Assembly (NCBI GenBank): GCA_019358835.1
Contig: JAHHIH010000010.1
Coordinates: 1-64,000 of the forward strand
Length of the DNA stretch: 64,000 nucleotides
Reading direction: 5' to 3'
Origin: Tildeniella torsiva UHER 1998/13D
GTDB lineage: Bacteria; Cyanobacteriota; Cyanobacteriia; Phormidesmidales; Phormidesmidaceae
Made by a program: the position numbers and the translations under genes. Numbering within the stretch: the stretch's first letter is position 1; every line of letters begins with the position of its first letter. The notes beneath the pieces are model-generated. The model was not told the DNA's origin, searched no databases, and saw only the letters and a list, made by a program, of their open reading frames with translations. Shown in pieces: positions 1 through 8,090 of the stretch.

Positions 1-111
1 ATTGCCCTTAACCTGCTCACGCAGGAGTCCTCTGCAAAGGTCGGCAAGAAGGCGAAACGGCTTAAGGCTGGCTGGGACAACGACTACCTGCTTAGAGTTC
101 TCGCTTCCTGA
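1..111 (+). CDS. ISAs1 family transposase, C-terminal fragment
   Basis: This is the open 5' end of a gene cut by the window start; only 36 residues and a TGA stop at 109-111 are visible. The residues IALNLL, then KRLKAGWDNDYLLRVL, match the conserved C-terminus of ISAs1-family DDE transposases, which cut and rejoin the ends of their element. Nothing can be said about whether the full transposase is intact. It lies immediately upstream of a truncated M28 peptidase that it appears to have interrupted. Confidence 0.75.
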   Translation: MALNLLTQESSAKVGKKAKRLKAGWDNDYLLRVLAS

Positions 112-127
112 GTATGCGTTTGCCCTG
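1..127 (+). mobile_element. Right end of an ISAs1-type insertion sequence (partial)
   Basis: The window opens inside an insertion sequence. Bases 1-111 read in frame 1 as the last 36 residues and stop of a transposase whose tail (RLKAGWDNDYLLRVL) is typical of the ISAs1/H-repeat family. The following 16 bases (112-127, ending TTTGCCCTG) look like the terminal inverted repeat. Peptidase-like coding sequence resumes directly after it, which places the element's right boundary at or near 127. The left end is outside the window, so the target duplication cannot be verified. Confidence 0.75.
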
Positions 128-537
128 TAGGGCTAATGCTATCCCTCGAAATGCTGGGCTACTGCTGTCACCAGTCCCACTCCCAAAAGTATCCGCCCGG
201 TTTAGAGCGCATCTATCCCAACCAGGGCAACTACATTGCCCAGATCGGCCCCTGGCAGAGTATTCCGACCATGGTGCGTCTGTGGCGGGGGTTTCGCGCC
301 GCAGGGTTGCGCAGCCAGTGGCTCCCAATTGTCAATCAGGGCAAGAATGTGCCCGACACTCGCCGCAGCGATCACGTCCCCTTTTGGGATTTGGGCTATC
401 CGGCTATTTTGGTTACGGATACCGCGGACCTGCGCAACCCCCACTACCACCGGGCTACTGACACCTTAGACACGCTAGATATGGCGTTTCTCACCCAGGT
501 ATGCCAGGGGCTAATCTACGGCCTGCGTCGCCTGTAG
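128..537 (+). pseudogene. M28 family zinc peptidase, C-terminal part, disrupted by an insertion sequence
   Basis: About 135 residues remain of a protein family that is usually near 280-300 residues long. Recognisable M28 aminopeptidase features are LEMLGY, the segment SQKYPPGLERIYPNQGN, SDHVPFWDLGYPAILVTDTA and the zinc-ligand region NPHYHRATDTLDTLD. The metal-binding N-terminal half is missing because the reading frame runs back into the end of the ISAs1-type element at 127. The ATG at 136 is internal to the original gene, not a true start. The 3' end overlaps the convergent M23 peptidase by 27 bp. It is probably a remnant. Confidence 0.75.
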
Positions 538-1140
538 CTGTTGATAGTCGGCTCCGGCTTTGATCACCATCGCGGGGTCTACCCAGGCTCCTTCGTACTT
601 GAGCCCCCAGTGCAGGTGCGGCCCGGTAGTGCTGCCAGTCATGCCCACGCGGCCAATGCGCTGGCCCGAGGTCACCATTTGCCCCTGGCGAATCTCGATG
701 CCGCCGTCGCGATCGACCAGTACGCGCCCCCCTTCTTTTTCGACCACGATGCTGCCCTGCATGTGGCAGTAGACGTGGGTCCACGAGCCCGACTGAATGA
801 TGGCGGCGGTGCCGCAGGCGGTGTGGTCGTGTACCTCAACTACTTTGCCCGCCCACCAGCTGCGGATGTAGCTGCCCATGGGGGCGGCCAAGTCTAGCCC
901 ATAGTGGAAGCGGTTGCCGCCCATGGGGTGCTGCCGGTACCCAAAGGGCGACGTGTAGCGCGAAAAATTTTCTAAAGGAAACGATGCGCCGAGCCAGGGG
1001 TTGACCGGTGCCTCGGCTACCGATTGCTCTTCAGCGACGACCTGGGGAGTCGATTGGGTGAGTTCTGTCATAATGCCAACGCCTACGCTGAGCGCAACAA
1101 TCCAGCTCAGGGCTTGCGCCCCGCCACGGTGACCATTCAT
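511..1140 (-). CDS. M23 family metallopeptidase (murein endopeptidase-like)
   Basis: This 209-residue protein has an N-terminal hydrophobic segment (about residues 8-25, ALSWIVALSVGVGIMTEL) acting as signal anchor, then an M23/LytM domain. The zinc ligands are visible as H-x3-D in FHYGLDLAAP and H-x-H in GPHLHWGL, with the usual TSPFGYRQHP entry motif. Family members cut peptide cross-links in peptidoglycan in the periplasm or activate amidases. It lacks LysM repeats. Its stop codon overlaps the end of the disrupted M28 gene on the other strand. The ATG start is well placed before the signal segment. Confidence 0.85.
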   Translation of the reverse strand: MNGHRGGAQALSWIVALSVGVGIMTELTQSTPQVVAEEQSVAEAPVNPWLGASFPLENFSRYTSPFGYRQHPMGGNRFHYGLDLAAPMGSYIRSWWAGKVVEVHDHTACGTAAIIQSGSWTHVYCHMQGSIVVEKEGGRVLVDRDGGIEIRQGQMVTSGQRIGRVGMTGSTTGPHLHWGLKYEGAWVDPAMVIKAGADYQQLQATQAVD

Positions 1141-1269
1141 ATTTGCAAAAATTGAGTGGCTGAAACCTGCAATAGTGCAATTGCATTACTAAGAATAGTT
1201 CAATTGTACTAATTTGCCAAGGGTTTTTACTCAATTCGAGCTAGGCCCGTGGATAGAGGCGGAGAAAGC

Positions 1270-4200
1270 TCAGGTTTTACCTGGCTCAAGGCTTAGGGGT
1301 TCACTCCCTGGTGGTTCAAGTACTTCCACGGTGCCGGTTTCGCCGTTGACTCGCACCCACTGGCCGGTGTGTAGCCGCTGGGTGGCGTTGGTCACATCCA
1401 TGACGGCGGGGATGCCGTACTCGCGGGCGATGATCGCCCCGTGGGAGAGACGACCCCCCACCTCGGCGATCAGCCCCTGGGCGCGGGCCAGCAGCGGTGC
1501 CCAGCCCGCATCGGTGTAGGGCACCACCAGAATGAAAGAGCCTTCGGTAGAGGCCACAGATTCTAGCTGGGTCATCACCACCACTGGGCCAGCGACGGTG
1601 CCAGCGCTGGCACCAATGCCCGTAAGCTTTTGCTGCACCGTGGCGGTTGGCATTAAAGAAAGCTGGCGGCTAGGGGGCTCGTTGCCAAACACCAAGTAGG
1701 GAACGGCGGGCATCTTCTTGTCTCGTTCGTACTGGGCTTTGCGATCGCTAATCCGCTCCCGCACACCCCTCCAATCCGGTGTTTCACTCCCCGTTACCAA
1801 CTCCTGAATTTCCTCCAGGGTGAGAAAGAAAATGTCGTCCCGTTCCGGCAGATGCCCTTGCGTTTGCCACTGGGTTGCCAGGGCTAGAATGCTCCAGCGC
1901 AGCTCGGCTAGCAGCCGGTTGTAAAGGGTGTTTACCTGCCCCTTGAGGTCGAGGCGGCGTTGGACTGTGGCCGCTGTGCCCTGGGGTGAGGCGGCGGCAG
2001 ATTTGGGGGGTGGCGGCTGCCGCACAAACTGAGCCAGCAGCTCGCGCACCGGGCCAGGGTTTTCTTGCCAGGTGGCCACGGCGATGTCGGTGCCCACGGG
2101 GCTGAGGTAGCCGTACTGCTCAGTGAACTGCCCCATCGCCTTGAGCAACGATTCGCCGTCAGTGCTTTCGGCCAGGGCCGTCATCAGCGACGAGCTGTCG
2201 GTAATGCGGGCTAGTTCGGGCTTCGAGAGCGTCTGGCGAATGTCTTGGGCGATCGCCCGCAACGCCTCCAAAGCCGCAATCTCCGCATTTTGCATCGGGT
2301 TGAGGCTTTCTTCCGGCACCTTGAGCAGGGCGCGGCGCAGGGCAAAGCTCAGCGGGCCGAGAATGTTGTAGTAGGTGACTCGCTTCAGCAGCTCAAGAAT
2401 CTGGTCTACGCGGTCGAGCAATGCCTGGGGTGCGAGAGCATCCCTCGGGGTGTCGGTCAGGGCTTGCAGGGCGGGTTCAAAGCGATCGCGATTCTCCTGG
2501 GCAAACTGTTGCTCCAGCTTGAGTTCGCGGCGCAGCAGGCGCACCAGACCGGGCAGGTTTCGCAGGGTGGAGCGCAGGGGAGGGCGGCTAAATTTAGCCC
2601 CGCGCGTCAAAAACTCCAGGCTTTCAGCCGGCAGGCCCATGCGGCGAAAGATGTCCCCCAGCAGGGTGGCGTTGAAGTAGGCGTGGGCATGGTGCAGCGT
2701 CGCGGTGGCTTCAAAGTCGAGCCCACGGGCGCGATTCTCCCTTGGAGAGGCGGAGCCATCGCCCAGCACCACCGTAAAAATCTCGCCCCACACGCCGCAG
2801 GTCAAGGGCCGATTGATCGACCAGGTCAGCGGGCGAATCGTGCCGGGGATCACCTCGGCAGCGATCTTGCGCGTCCACAGCGGTTGCAGCGTGGTGATGG
2901 GGCGGCTCTGCAACAGCCACAGGGTTTCCCCGTCGTAGCTCCACTCAATGTCTTGGGGAATGCCCTGGTAGCGGCTCTCCAGGTGGCGGGCCAGGTAGGC
3001 CACCTGCTGAAGCAGCCGTGAGGGGGTCTGGCCCTGGCCCTCTACCGTCAGCGTTAGCGCGTCGGAGAGCTGCCAATCGGCCTCAGCGATCGCGGCTAGG
3101 GGCGGCACATCGTCTGCCTGCACCAGCACCCGATACTGTTCGGGTGTCACCTGCCCGCCCACCACCTGGTCGGCCCTACCGGGCAGCGCTTCGATCACCA
3201 CCGCATCGCCGCAGCGGGCAATGGGGTCGCGGCTAAAGGCCACCCCCGAAAACTGCCCCTGTACCTGCTGCTGCACGATCACTGCCAGCCCCTGCTCGGG
3301 CAACCCCTTGCTCCGTCGATACTCCCTGGCCTGGGGCGCGTTGTAGGACGAGAACACCCGCACGATCGCCGCCGCTAGCGCCTCCTGACTAGTGATGTTC
3401 AGAAATGACTGATACACGCCCGCTGCCGAGGCCGTGCCCGTATCTTCGTCCTGAGCTGAGGAGCGGACGGCGAGGGGCTGGGTGGGCGAGGGCTCTGCGA
3501 TCGCCAGCAGAGCGGTTGGGTCATCTCCAGCGGGCAGCACATAGCCACGGGGCACCGGGTAGCCCCAGGCTGTTAGCTGGCCCAGGGTGGCGGCTTTGTG
3601 GCCAAACTTGGTGGGGTCAAGGGAGCGATCGAGGGCAACAAGGGCGCGATCGCCGCGAAAAAACCGAAACATGGTGCGAGACTCCAATCGTCCTTCGTCG
3701 TCAGGCAAATCGAGATCGTCGGGCAGCTTTTGATAGATCCAGGCAATCAGCCCGCTCAGGCAGGTCATCGCCAACACCAGCGCCCCATCTGAGTGGCGCA
3801 GGGCGGTAATCAGCGGCAGCAGCACCAGCGACAGCAGCCGACCCTGACGCCGCTCGCGAAAAATGGTAAATCCCAGCCCGCTGAGCATAAACGTCAGCAG
3901 CGCCGTGGGCCAGTCGTACACGGCAATGCCCCACACTACATTGGTAGTGCCTGCTCCCTTGGCAAACCAGTAGCGGCCCATCACCAGGCCGATCAAGGCA
4001 ATGATTTCCCATACTGGATCCACTGGAAAGTAGTGTCGGGCCAGCAGCACCACCCCAATCCCTTTAGCTGCCTCTAGCAGCACCGCCACAATGCCCGCCA
4101 CCTTGCCGCCGTGGTAAAAGGCCGCCGATACGCCGACGTTGCCTGTGCCCACCCGCCGCAGCCGTTTTCCCGACAGCAGCCGGGTAGACCACCCGGTCAG

Positions 4201-4275
4201 GGGCAGACCGCCCACGATGGGGGACAGCACAAAGATTAAAAAAGCACCCCAAACCTGGGTGAGGGTCATAGCCAT
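1270..4275 (-). CDS. PlsY-like membrane domain fused to a PEP-synthase/rifampin-phosphotransferase-like protein
   Basis: This is a 1001-residue two-part protein. Residues 1 to about 195 resemble the membrane acyl-phosphate:glycerol-3-phosphate acyltransferase PlsY, with several transmembrane helices and a GTGNVG stretch. The standard PlsY signatures are altered: GATN has become GVSA, and the GGKG loop has become FAKGAGTTN. The rest has an ATP-grasp domain of the PEP-synthase/PPDK type (FGHKAATLGQL, AVRSSAQDEDTGTASAAG) and ends with a swivelling phosphohistidine domain (GGRLSHGAIIAREYGIPAV, His about 945). The C-terminal PEP/pyruvate barrel is absent, as in rifampin phosphotransferases. The ATG at 4275 is preferred over an upstream TTG. 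Its substrate is unknown; phosphotransfer to a lipid or small molecule is only a guess. Confidence 0.8.
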   Translation of the reverse strand: MAMTLTQVWGAFLIFVLSPIVGGLPLTGWSTRLLSGKRLRRVGTGNVGVSAAFYHGGKVAGIVAVLLEAAKGIGVVLLARHYFPVDPVWEIIALIGLVMGRYWFAKGAGTTNVVWGIAVYDWPTALLTFMLSGLGFTIFRERRQGRLLSLVLLPLITALRHSDGALVLAMTCLSGLIAWIYQKLPDDLDLPDDEGRLESRTMFRFFRGDRALVALDRSLDPTKFGHKAATLGQLTAWGYPVPRGYVLPAGDDPTALLAIAEPSPTQPLAVRSSAQDEDTGTASAAGVYQSFLNITSQEALAAAIVRVFSSYNAPQAREYRRSKGLPEQGLAVIVQQQVQGQFSGVAFSRDPIARCGDAVVIEALPGRADQVVGGQVTPEQYRVLVQADDVPPLAAIAEADWQLSDALTLTVEGQGQTPSRLLQQVAYLARHLESRYQGIPQDIEWSYDGETLWLLQSRPITTLQPLWTRKIAAEVIPGTIRPLTWSINRPLTCGVWGEIFTVVLGDGSASPRENRARGLDFEATATLHHAHAYFNATLLGDIFRRMGLPAESLEFLTRGAKFSRPPLRSTLRNLPGLVRLLRRELKLEQQFAQENRDRFEPALQALTDTPRDALAPQALLDRVDQILELLKRVTYYNILGPLSFALRRALLKVPEESLNPMQNAEIAALEALRAIAQDIRQTLSKPELARITDSSSLMTALAESTDGESLLKAMGQFTEQYGYLSPVGTDIAVATWQENPGPVRELLAQFVRQPPPPKSAAASPQGTAATVQRRLDLKGQVNTLYNRLLAELRWSILALATQWQTQGHLPERDDIFFLTLEEIQELVTGSETPDWRGVRERISDRKAQYERDKKMPAVPYLVFGNEPPSRQLSLMPTATVQQKLTGIGASAGTVAGPVVVMTQLESVASTEGSFILVVPYTDAGWAPLLARAQGLIAEVGGRLSHGAIIAREYGIPAVMDVTNATQRLHTGQWVRVNGETGTVEVLEPPGSEPLSLEPGKT

Positions 4276-4380
4276 TGACGTCAAGGGTTAGGGAAAAAAT
4301 GAGGGCATTGCCTTGCCCCTTAAACCTTACACCGTGAACCTTCAACCCTCGGTATCCCCAGCTATCCTAAGGATGTCCGC

Positions 4381-5058
4381 TTATTCGTAAGGCCTGATGT
4401 CGTACTGGACGTAGGGTTGCGGCTGGGCCGGCGGCGGCAGGGGCTGCTTTTCGTAATAAAAATAGGGGTTGGGCGGCATCCGCACCGGATACATCATCGG
4501 CTGGGGCGGTGGCTGATAGGTGCGCCGCTGCAGGTGCATCAGCCACAGGGCAATCACGGCAAAGGCGGTGCCCCCGCCCAGCACCAGCAGCATAAATAGA
4601 CCTAAAATGCCCCACAGCAGCATGGTCTGGGTTTCGTTATTGCGCGGTATCGACTCAATCAACCGCACCTGCTGGGAGGTCATCTCCTCCACAGCTGTCT
4701 GGTAGGTGTCGAGCTGCTCTAGCACCGCTTCGGTTTCGGCCTGCTGGCGCTCGAGCTGGGCTTTGAGGTCATCGGCTAGAGTCTCCTGGGCGCGCAGTTC
4801 GTCCTGTAGGCTGCTCACCAAATCTTGCTGTCGGTTTAGATCGCGCTCAAAGCGATCTTGCTGGAGCTCTTGGCCAGCAGTCGGCGGCGGCGGCACCGGC
4901 ACGGTCTGAATACTCAGGCTTTCCGCACTGGGGGGGGGCGGCGGCAGCGATGGCGTTCTTCCCGTGCCAGTTTTGACCAGCAGCGTCAAAAGAAACAACG
5001 CACCACCGGCAGCACAACAGGTGATTAAGATAGGTTTTTCCTTCGTCAATCCCTGCAA
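4381..5058 (-). CDS. Membrane-anchored coiled-coil protein, unknown function
   Basis: I do not recognise this 225-residue protein. It has a hydrophobic segment near residues 11-28 (ILITCCAAGGALFLLTLL), a proline-rich linker, a long glutamine/glutamate/leucine-rich stretch (about 65-130) predicted to be coiled coil, a second membrane segment (about 147-175, LLWGILGLFMLLVLGGG), and a proline/tyrosine-rich tail. The layout suggests a coiled-coil region held between two membrane helices. It lies 105 bp upstream of the PlsY fusion gene on the same strand and may be co-transcribed with it. The ATG at 5058 starts just before the first helix. Confidence 0.6.
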   Translation of the reverse strand: MQGLTKEKPILITCCAAGGALFLLTLLVKTGTGRTPSLPPPPPSAESLSIQTVPVPPPPTAGQELQQDRFERDLNRQQDLVSSLQDELRAQETLADDLKAQLERQQAETEAVLEQLDTYQTAVEEMTSQQVRLIESIPRNNETQTMLLWGILGLFMLLVLGGGTAFAVIALWLMHLQRRTYQPPPQPMMYPVRMPPNPYFYYEKQPLPPPAQPQPYVQYDIRPYE

Positions 5059-5429
5059 GATCTCATCCCTTGTATTGGTGGCCCTTGTAGTGGTCTGGAG
5101 TTTCAGGAACTGTCGGGAACGGTCTCAGTAAAATCATCCCCGATTTAGTGGCAGGCTAGCGCAGACATAGCCCCTTAGAGAACGGTCTAGCGGTCTATCT
5201 GCTGTGGGGATCACTAAAAACCCAGAGACCAGAGCGTACCGAATCTAATTAACAGTAAAGAAGATTCGGCAAACCCCCGTGTTTTCTAGGATTTATCATC
5301 AAATTATTATACATCGGCCCAGAATTGGCACAATAAAAGCCGGGTTTCTGTCAGGTTTGCCAATTAAAGTTGGCTATTCTGGTCAGAAACCCGGCTGAGG
5401 TGACGATAATTTCCGGTTCTAAAGGAAAT
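5059..5429. other. Intergenic region with a large hairpin
   Basis: This gap of about 370 bp between two minus-strand genes holds no convincing reading frame. Its clearest element is the hairpin at 5339-5395, described separately, which lies just downstream of the Trypco1-like gene. The 5200-5330 part is AT-rich and probably contains the promoter of the coiled-coil gene, but no clear -35/-10 pair was picked out. Confidence 0.5.
5339..5395. terminator. Long hairpin with 12-bp perfect arms, possible terminator of the Trypco1-like gene
   Basis: GCCGGGTTTCTG (5339-5350) is exactly complementary to CAGAAACCCGGC (5384-5395). A second small stem, GCCAA/TTGGC, lies inside the 33-nt loop. It is 34 bp past the stop of the minus-strand Trypco1-like gene. 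The arms are related to the AGAAACCCGGTTTCT palindrome found elsewhere in the window. There is no long T run, so termination is an inference. Confidence 0.5.
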
Positions 5430-5810
5430 TTAGTTGAACGAGCACTCCACGGTAATTTTGAGATTGCTCTCTGCGGTGCCTTTAGTAACGTAGGGAACGC
5501 CTGCCTCTCCGCCGACCTTGAGGCCGAACTCTAGGGTGACTTTTTCAACGTTGGCGGTGGCCATGTCTTTGAAGGCACTCATGGTGTGGCTGGTGTAGGT
5601 GCGAATGGTGCCTTCAATGGCCTTAAAGCTTTGTGCTGCCTGAACTTGCACAGCTTGATTGGCGCTGTTCCATCCCTTGGCGGTGCGGCCGGTTTCGGTA
5701 TAGGGGTCGGCGTAGGGGGCTGTGGCCGAGTCGGGGGCAACCACGTCGTCGGTGGCCTCCATGTAGATCTCGGTGCCATCCTCTAGGCGGATAGGTACCA
5801 GTTGAGTCAT
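5430..5810 (-). CDS. CU044_2847 family (Trypsin-co-occurring domain 1, Trypco1) protein
   Basis: This is a 126-residue soluble protein. The N-terminus (VPIRLEDGTEIYMEATDD) and C-terminus (VEKVTLEFGLKVGGEAG, then a beta-rich SNLKITVECSF tail) match the small Trypco1/CU044_2847 family. In many bacteria that family accompanies trypsin-like or STAND/VMAP conflict genes. No such partner lies next to it here. The ATG at 5810 is chosen because GGAG precedes it by 8 nt; the GTG three codons earlier has no such site. Its function is unknown. Confidence 0.7.
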   Translation of the reverse strand: MTQLVPIRLEDGTEIYMEATDDVVAPDSATAPYADPYTETGRTAKGWNSANQAVQVQAAQSFKAIEGTIRTYTSHTMSAFKDMATANVEKVTLEFGLKVGGEAGVPYVTKGTAESNLKITVECSFN

Positions 5811-5999
5811 AGTGCACACTCCGATGGTTAAGATGCGTATCCAATCGTTAGTATTCCCAAACCATTGCGGGGCTTACCATTTCGGCATTGGGGTTGGGCG
5901 TTGGGTGAGGGCCAATAGGTTTTCCGTACCGCGACCGATCCCCCAAACCCTGGATTTTTGTTTATAAGGAAAAAGGGAGTCTTGGCCGAGAGGGTGACG

Positions 6000-6527
6000 A
6001 TGGCAGATTTGGCGACGGATGCTTACACCAACAGCGGCGAGTTTTTGTACCCAGCTGAGGATGCTCAGCAGATTTTGAGCCTTGCGATCGCCCACCAAAC
6101 CGAGTCAGGCGAGCTTTCTCGCGCTCAGCTACTAGAAATTGCCGACGAACTAGGCATTTCCGCCGATACGATCGCCGCCGCCGAGCGCGAGTGGGATGTT
6201 AAAAAATACGAGCTGGCCGACCAGAAACTGTTCGACAGCCAGCGCAGGCAGCGGTTTCACCATGGCCTGTCTCAATTCGCCATATTTGGCGGGTTCTTGC
6301 TGCTGTTCTTGGTGCTGACGGGCGGCGCTGGCTTTTGGGGCGGACTGGTCAAGTTTTTGCTTTACCTTGGGGTTGCCCCCTGGGGCCTAAAGTTGAGTTG
6401 GGATGCTTGGCGCATCTACCGCCCCAATGAGTACGGCTACCGCAAAGAATTTCAGCGCTGGCGGCGCAAGCAGCAAATGAAGCGGGCCGTCGGCGGCGCT
6501 ATGCGGCGACTGCTGGGGCCGTCGTAA
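6000..6527 (+). CDS. 2TM domain-containing membrane protein
   Basis: This 175-residue protein has a soluble N-terminal part (about residues 15-60, YPAEDAQQILSLAIA and LEIADELGISADTI, a short helical SHOCT/tetratricopeptide-like region). A 2TM domain follows, with helices around 85-105 (FAIFGGFLLLFLVLTGG) and 112-130. The tail is very basic (RRKQQMKRAVGGAMRRLL). Such proteins are common in cyanobacteria and have no known role. AGGG 7 nt ahead of the ATG at 6000 decides the start; an upstream TTG at 5958 is in frame but lacks a site. It converges with hypB. Confidence 0.7.
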   Translation: MADLATDAYTNSGEFLYPAEDAQQILSLAIAHQTESGELSRAQLLEIADELGISADTIAAAEREWDVKKYELADQKLFDSQRRQRFHHGLSQFAIFGGFLLLFLVLTGGAGFWGGLVKFLLYLGVAPWGLKLSWDAWRIYRPNEYGYRKEFQRWRRKQQMKRAVGGAMRRLLGPS

Positions 6528-6558
6528 TTTTGGATTTTCGATTTTGGCTGAGGCAACG

Positions 6559-6581
6559 CTTGGCAGACCTGGTCTGCCAAG
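6559..6581. terminator. Perfect palindrome between convergent genes, possible bidirectional terminator
   Basis: CTTGGCAGACC (6559-6569) and its exact complement GGTCTGCCAAG (6571-6581) are separated by one base. Flanking AACG/CGTT can extend the stem imperfectly. It sits between the stops of the 2TM gene (plus) and hypB (minus). No T run follows on either strand, so termination is only suggested by position. Confidence 0.45.
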
Positions 6582-6614
6582 GGCGTTGGATAGTCTCTAG
6601 GCCTAGAGCCTGCT

Positions 6615-7316
6615 TTAGAGGCGGGCGTGGGTTTTGGCTGAGGTGGTGGATGATACGCGATCGCGCACCCACCCAAACCATTCTTCTAATCCTTCCCCAG
6701 TCTTAGTTGAAACTGCAATGATTGTGACGTGGGGGTTCATCTGCCGTACATTCGCCGCAATCTGCTCGATGCTCACGTCTAGATACGGAACCAGATCTAC
6801 CTTCGTAATCAGCAGGCAGTCGGCCTCCTGAAACATGATTGGGTATTTAAGGGGCTTGTCTTCCCCTTCAGTGACGCTCAGTAGTGCCACCTTGGCGTGT
6901 TCGCCCACCTCAAACTCGGCGGGGCAAACCAGGTTGCCCACGTTTTCCACCAGCACCAGGTCAAGGGAGTTGGGGTTGTAGCTATGCTCTAACGTGTGGA
7001 TGCCCCCCGCCACCATTTTGGCGTCGAGGTGGCACGATCGCCCCGTGTTGATCGCAATCACTGGCACGCCGTACTGGCGCAGTCGATCGGCATCCAGCTC
7101 CGTGGTCATGTCGCCTTCGATCACGGCGATCGCCAGATTCCCGTGCAGCCCTTCCAGTGTGCGCTCCAGCAGCGCCGTCTTCCCCGCCCCCGGACTGCTC
7201 ATGATGTTCATGCAGGTGATGCCCCAGGCGTCGAAATGGGCGCGATTGTGGTTAGCCCCGGCCTGATTGACGTGGAGCAGATCGATTCCTAAAGCAGCGT
7301 CGAAGGTTTGGTGCAT
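6615..7316 (-). CDS. hypB: HypB-type nickel-insertion GTPase, probably GhaB serving guanidine hydrolase
   Basis: This 233-residue SIMIBI-class GTPase has a P-loop SSPGAGKT at residues 40-47, the HypB stretch [20 protein letters not shown] and an [10 protein letters not shown] guanine-specificity motif. HypB proteins deliver nickel to metalloenzymes. The usual N-terminal histidine-rich nickel store is absent. No hydrogenase gene is in the window. Instead it lies on the same strand downstream of a guanidine-hydrolase-type gene and a HypA homologue, as in the known cyanobacterial gdmH-ghaA-ghaB arrangement. I therefore infer that it loads GdmH. A broken small gene lies between it and hypA. Confidence 0.88.
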   Translation of the reverse strand: MHQTFDAALGIDLLHVNQAGANHNRAHFDAWGITCMNIMSSPGAGKTALLERTLEGLHGNLAIAVIEGDMTTELDADRLRQYGVPVIAINTGRSCHLDAKMVAGGIHTLEHSYNPNSLDLVLVENVGNLVCPAEFEVGEHAKVALLSVTEGEDKPLKYPIMFQEADCLLITKVDLVPYLDVSIEQIAANVRQMNPHVTIIAVSTKTGEGLEEWFGWVRDRVSSTTSAKTHARL

Positions 7317-7319
7317 GAT

Positions 7320-7640
7320 TTAATTAGTAGATTGCAAAACACTGAGTCGCGTTTGAATCGACTGCCACAGGTCGTAGAAGGCACTCCACTCGACGAAATC
7401 CATGCTGTCGCCCAGCTCTCCGGCATTGAACTGTTGGTAAAAGGTGTCTGAGGGAAGGCGGTACTGAGTTTCGTAGGCTTGGAGCTTGGCCTGAAGCTCT
7501 GAGGCTTGTTGCAGAGCCTAGCTACGCTCTAGCTCAATAATTTTGGCTAGGGAACGCTCCATGAGGTCGCTGTGATAGCCCCTTTGATAGAGGGTATTGA
7601 GCACCTGCAACTGATCTAAAGAGCGGCTTTGGGCGGGCAT
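7320..7640 (-). pseudogene. Small unknown gene interrupted by one in-frame TAG, inside the gdmH-hypAB cluster
   Basis: From the ATG at 7638-7640 to the TAA at 7320-7322 one frame reads 106 codons with a single interruption, TAG at 7518-7520 (codon 41). The protein sense continues smoothly across it: LAKIIELERS, stop, ALQQASELQAKL. The second half (YRLPSDTFYQQFNAGELGD, then MDFVEWSAFYDLWQ) reads like a real conserved small cyanobacterial protein, possibly antitoxin-like. I cannot name the family. One C-to-T change in a CAG codon would explain the stop. Its stop is 4 nt upstream of the hypB start, so it sits within the operon. Confidence 0.6.
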
Positions 7641-7687
7641 AGCTGGGGGTCTGTTGCTTTTATATTAAGTCCCAGTTTATCCCAGGC

Positions 7688-8062
7688 CTAAAGGAGAGGC
7701 ATTGGGCTAGTTGCCTCCGCGTACTCGACCCGATCGATCTTCAGCTCACGCCCTGAGCGAATATCGCCCATGGGTGACTGGCAGGTAGGGCAGGCATATT
7801 GCAGTCCTATCTCAGGTTGATACTGGCTCTGGCAGTCGTGGCAAAAAGCCACCAGCGGCGTTTCGCGAATCACCAGCTCAGCCCCGTCTAAAAAGGTGCC
7901 TTTGGTCTGTACCTCAAAGGCAAACTGTAGACCCACCGGCTCTACACAGGTAAACTTGCCCACGGTCAGGTGAACCTTCTCGATCGCAGGCTGTCCCGGC
8001 TGCGCTTCCCACCAGTCGCGCACGGTGAGAATCAGGGCCTTAGTCATGTCGGTTTCGTGCAT
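7688..8062 (-). CDS. hypA: HypA-type nickel chaperone, probably GhaA serving guanidine hydrolase
   Basis: This 124-residue HypA/HybF-family protein starts with Met-His-Glu, the conserved nickel site. It carries the structural zinc site as two CxxC pairs, Cys74/Cys77 and Cys91/Cys94. HypA hands nickel to HypB-dependent maturation. With no hydrogenase nearby, and with a GdmH-type enzyme 129 bp upstream on the same strand, the likely client is guanidine hydrolase. The same gene trio is established in Synechocystis (sll1077-sll1079). Expression should therefore depend on the guanidine-I riboswitch ahead of gdmH, unless an internal promoter exists in 8063-8190. Confidence 0.9.
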   Translation of the reverse strand: MHETDMTKALILTVRDWWEAQPGQPAIEKVHLTVGKFTCVEPVGLQFAFEVQTKGTFLDGAELVIRETPLVAFCHDCQSQYQPEIGLQYACPTCQSPMGDIRSGRELKIDRVEYAEATSPMPLL

Positions 8063-8090
8063 GGCAGGAAGCGGAGGAGGTAGGGAGCAG

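Noticed and set aside
2245-3021. A 258-codon open frame opposite the PlsY-fusion gene
   Set aside because: It is antisense to conserved ATP-grasp coding sequence and has no family resemblance.
6615-8062. HypA/HypB as hydrogenase maturation genes
   Set aside because: No hydrogenase or other hyp genes are present. The linked riboswitch and ureohydrolase point to guanidine hydrolase maturation instead.
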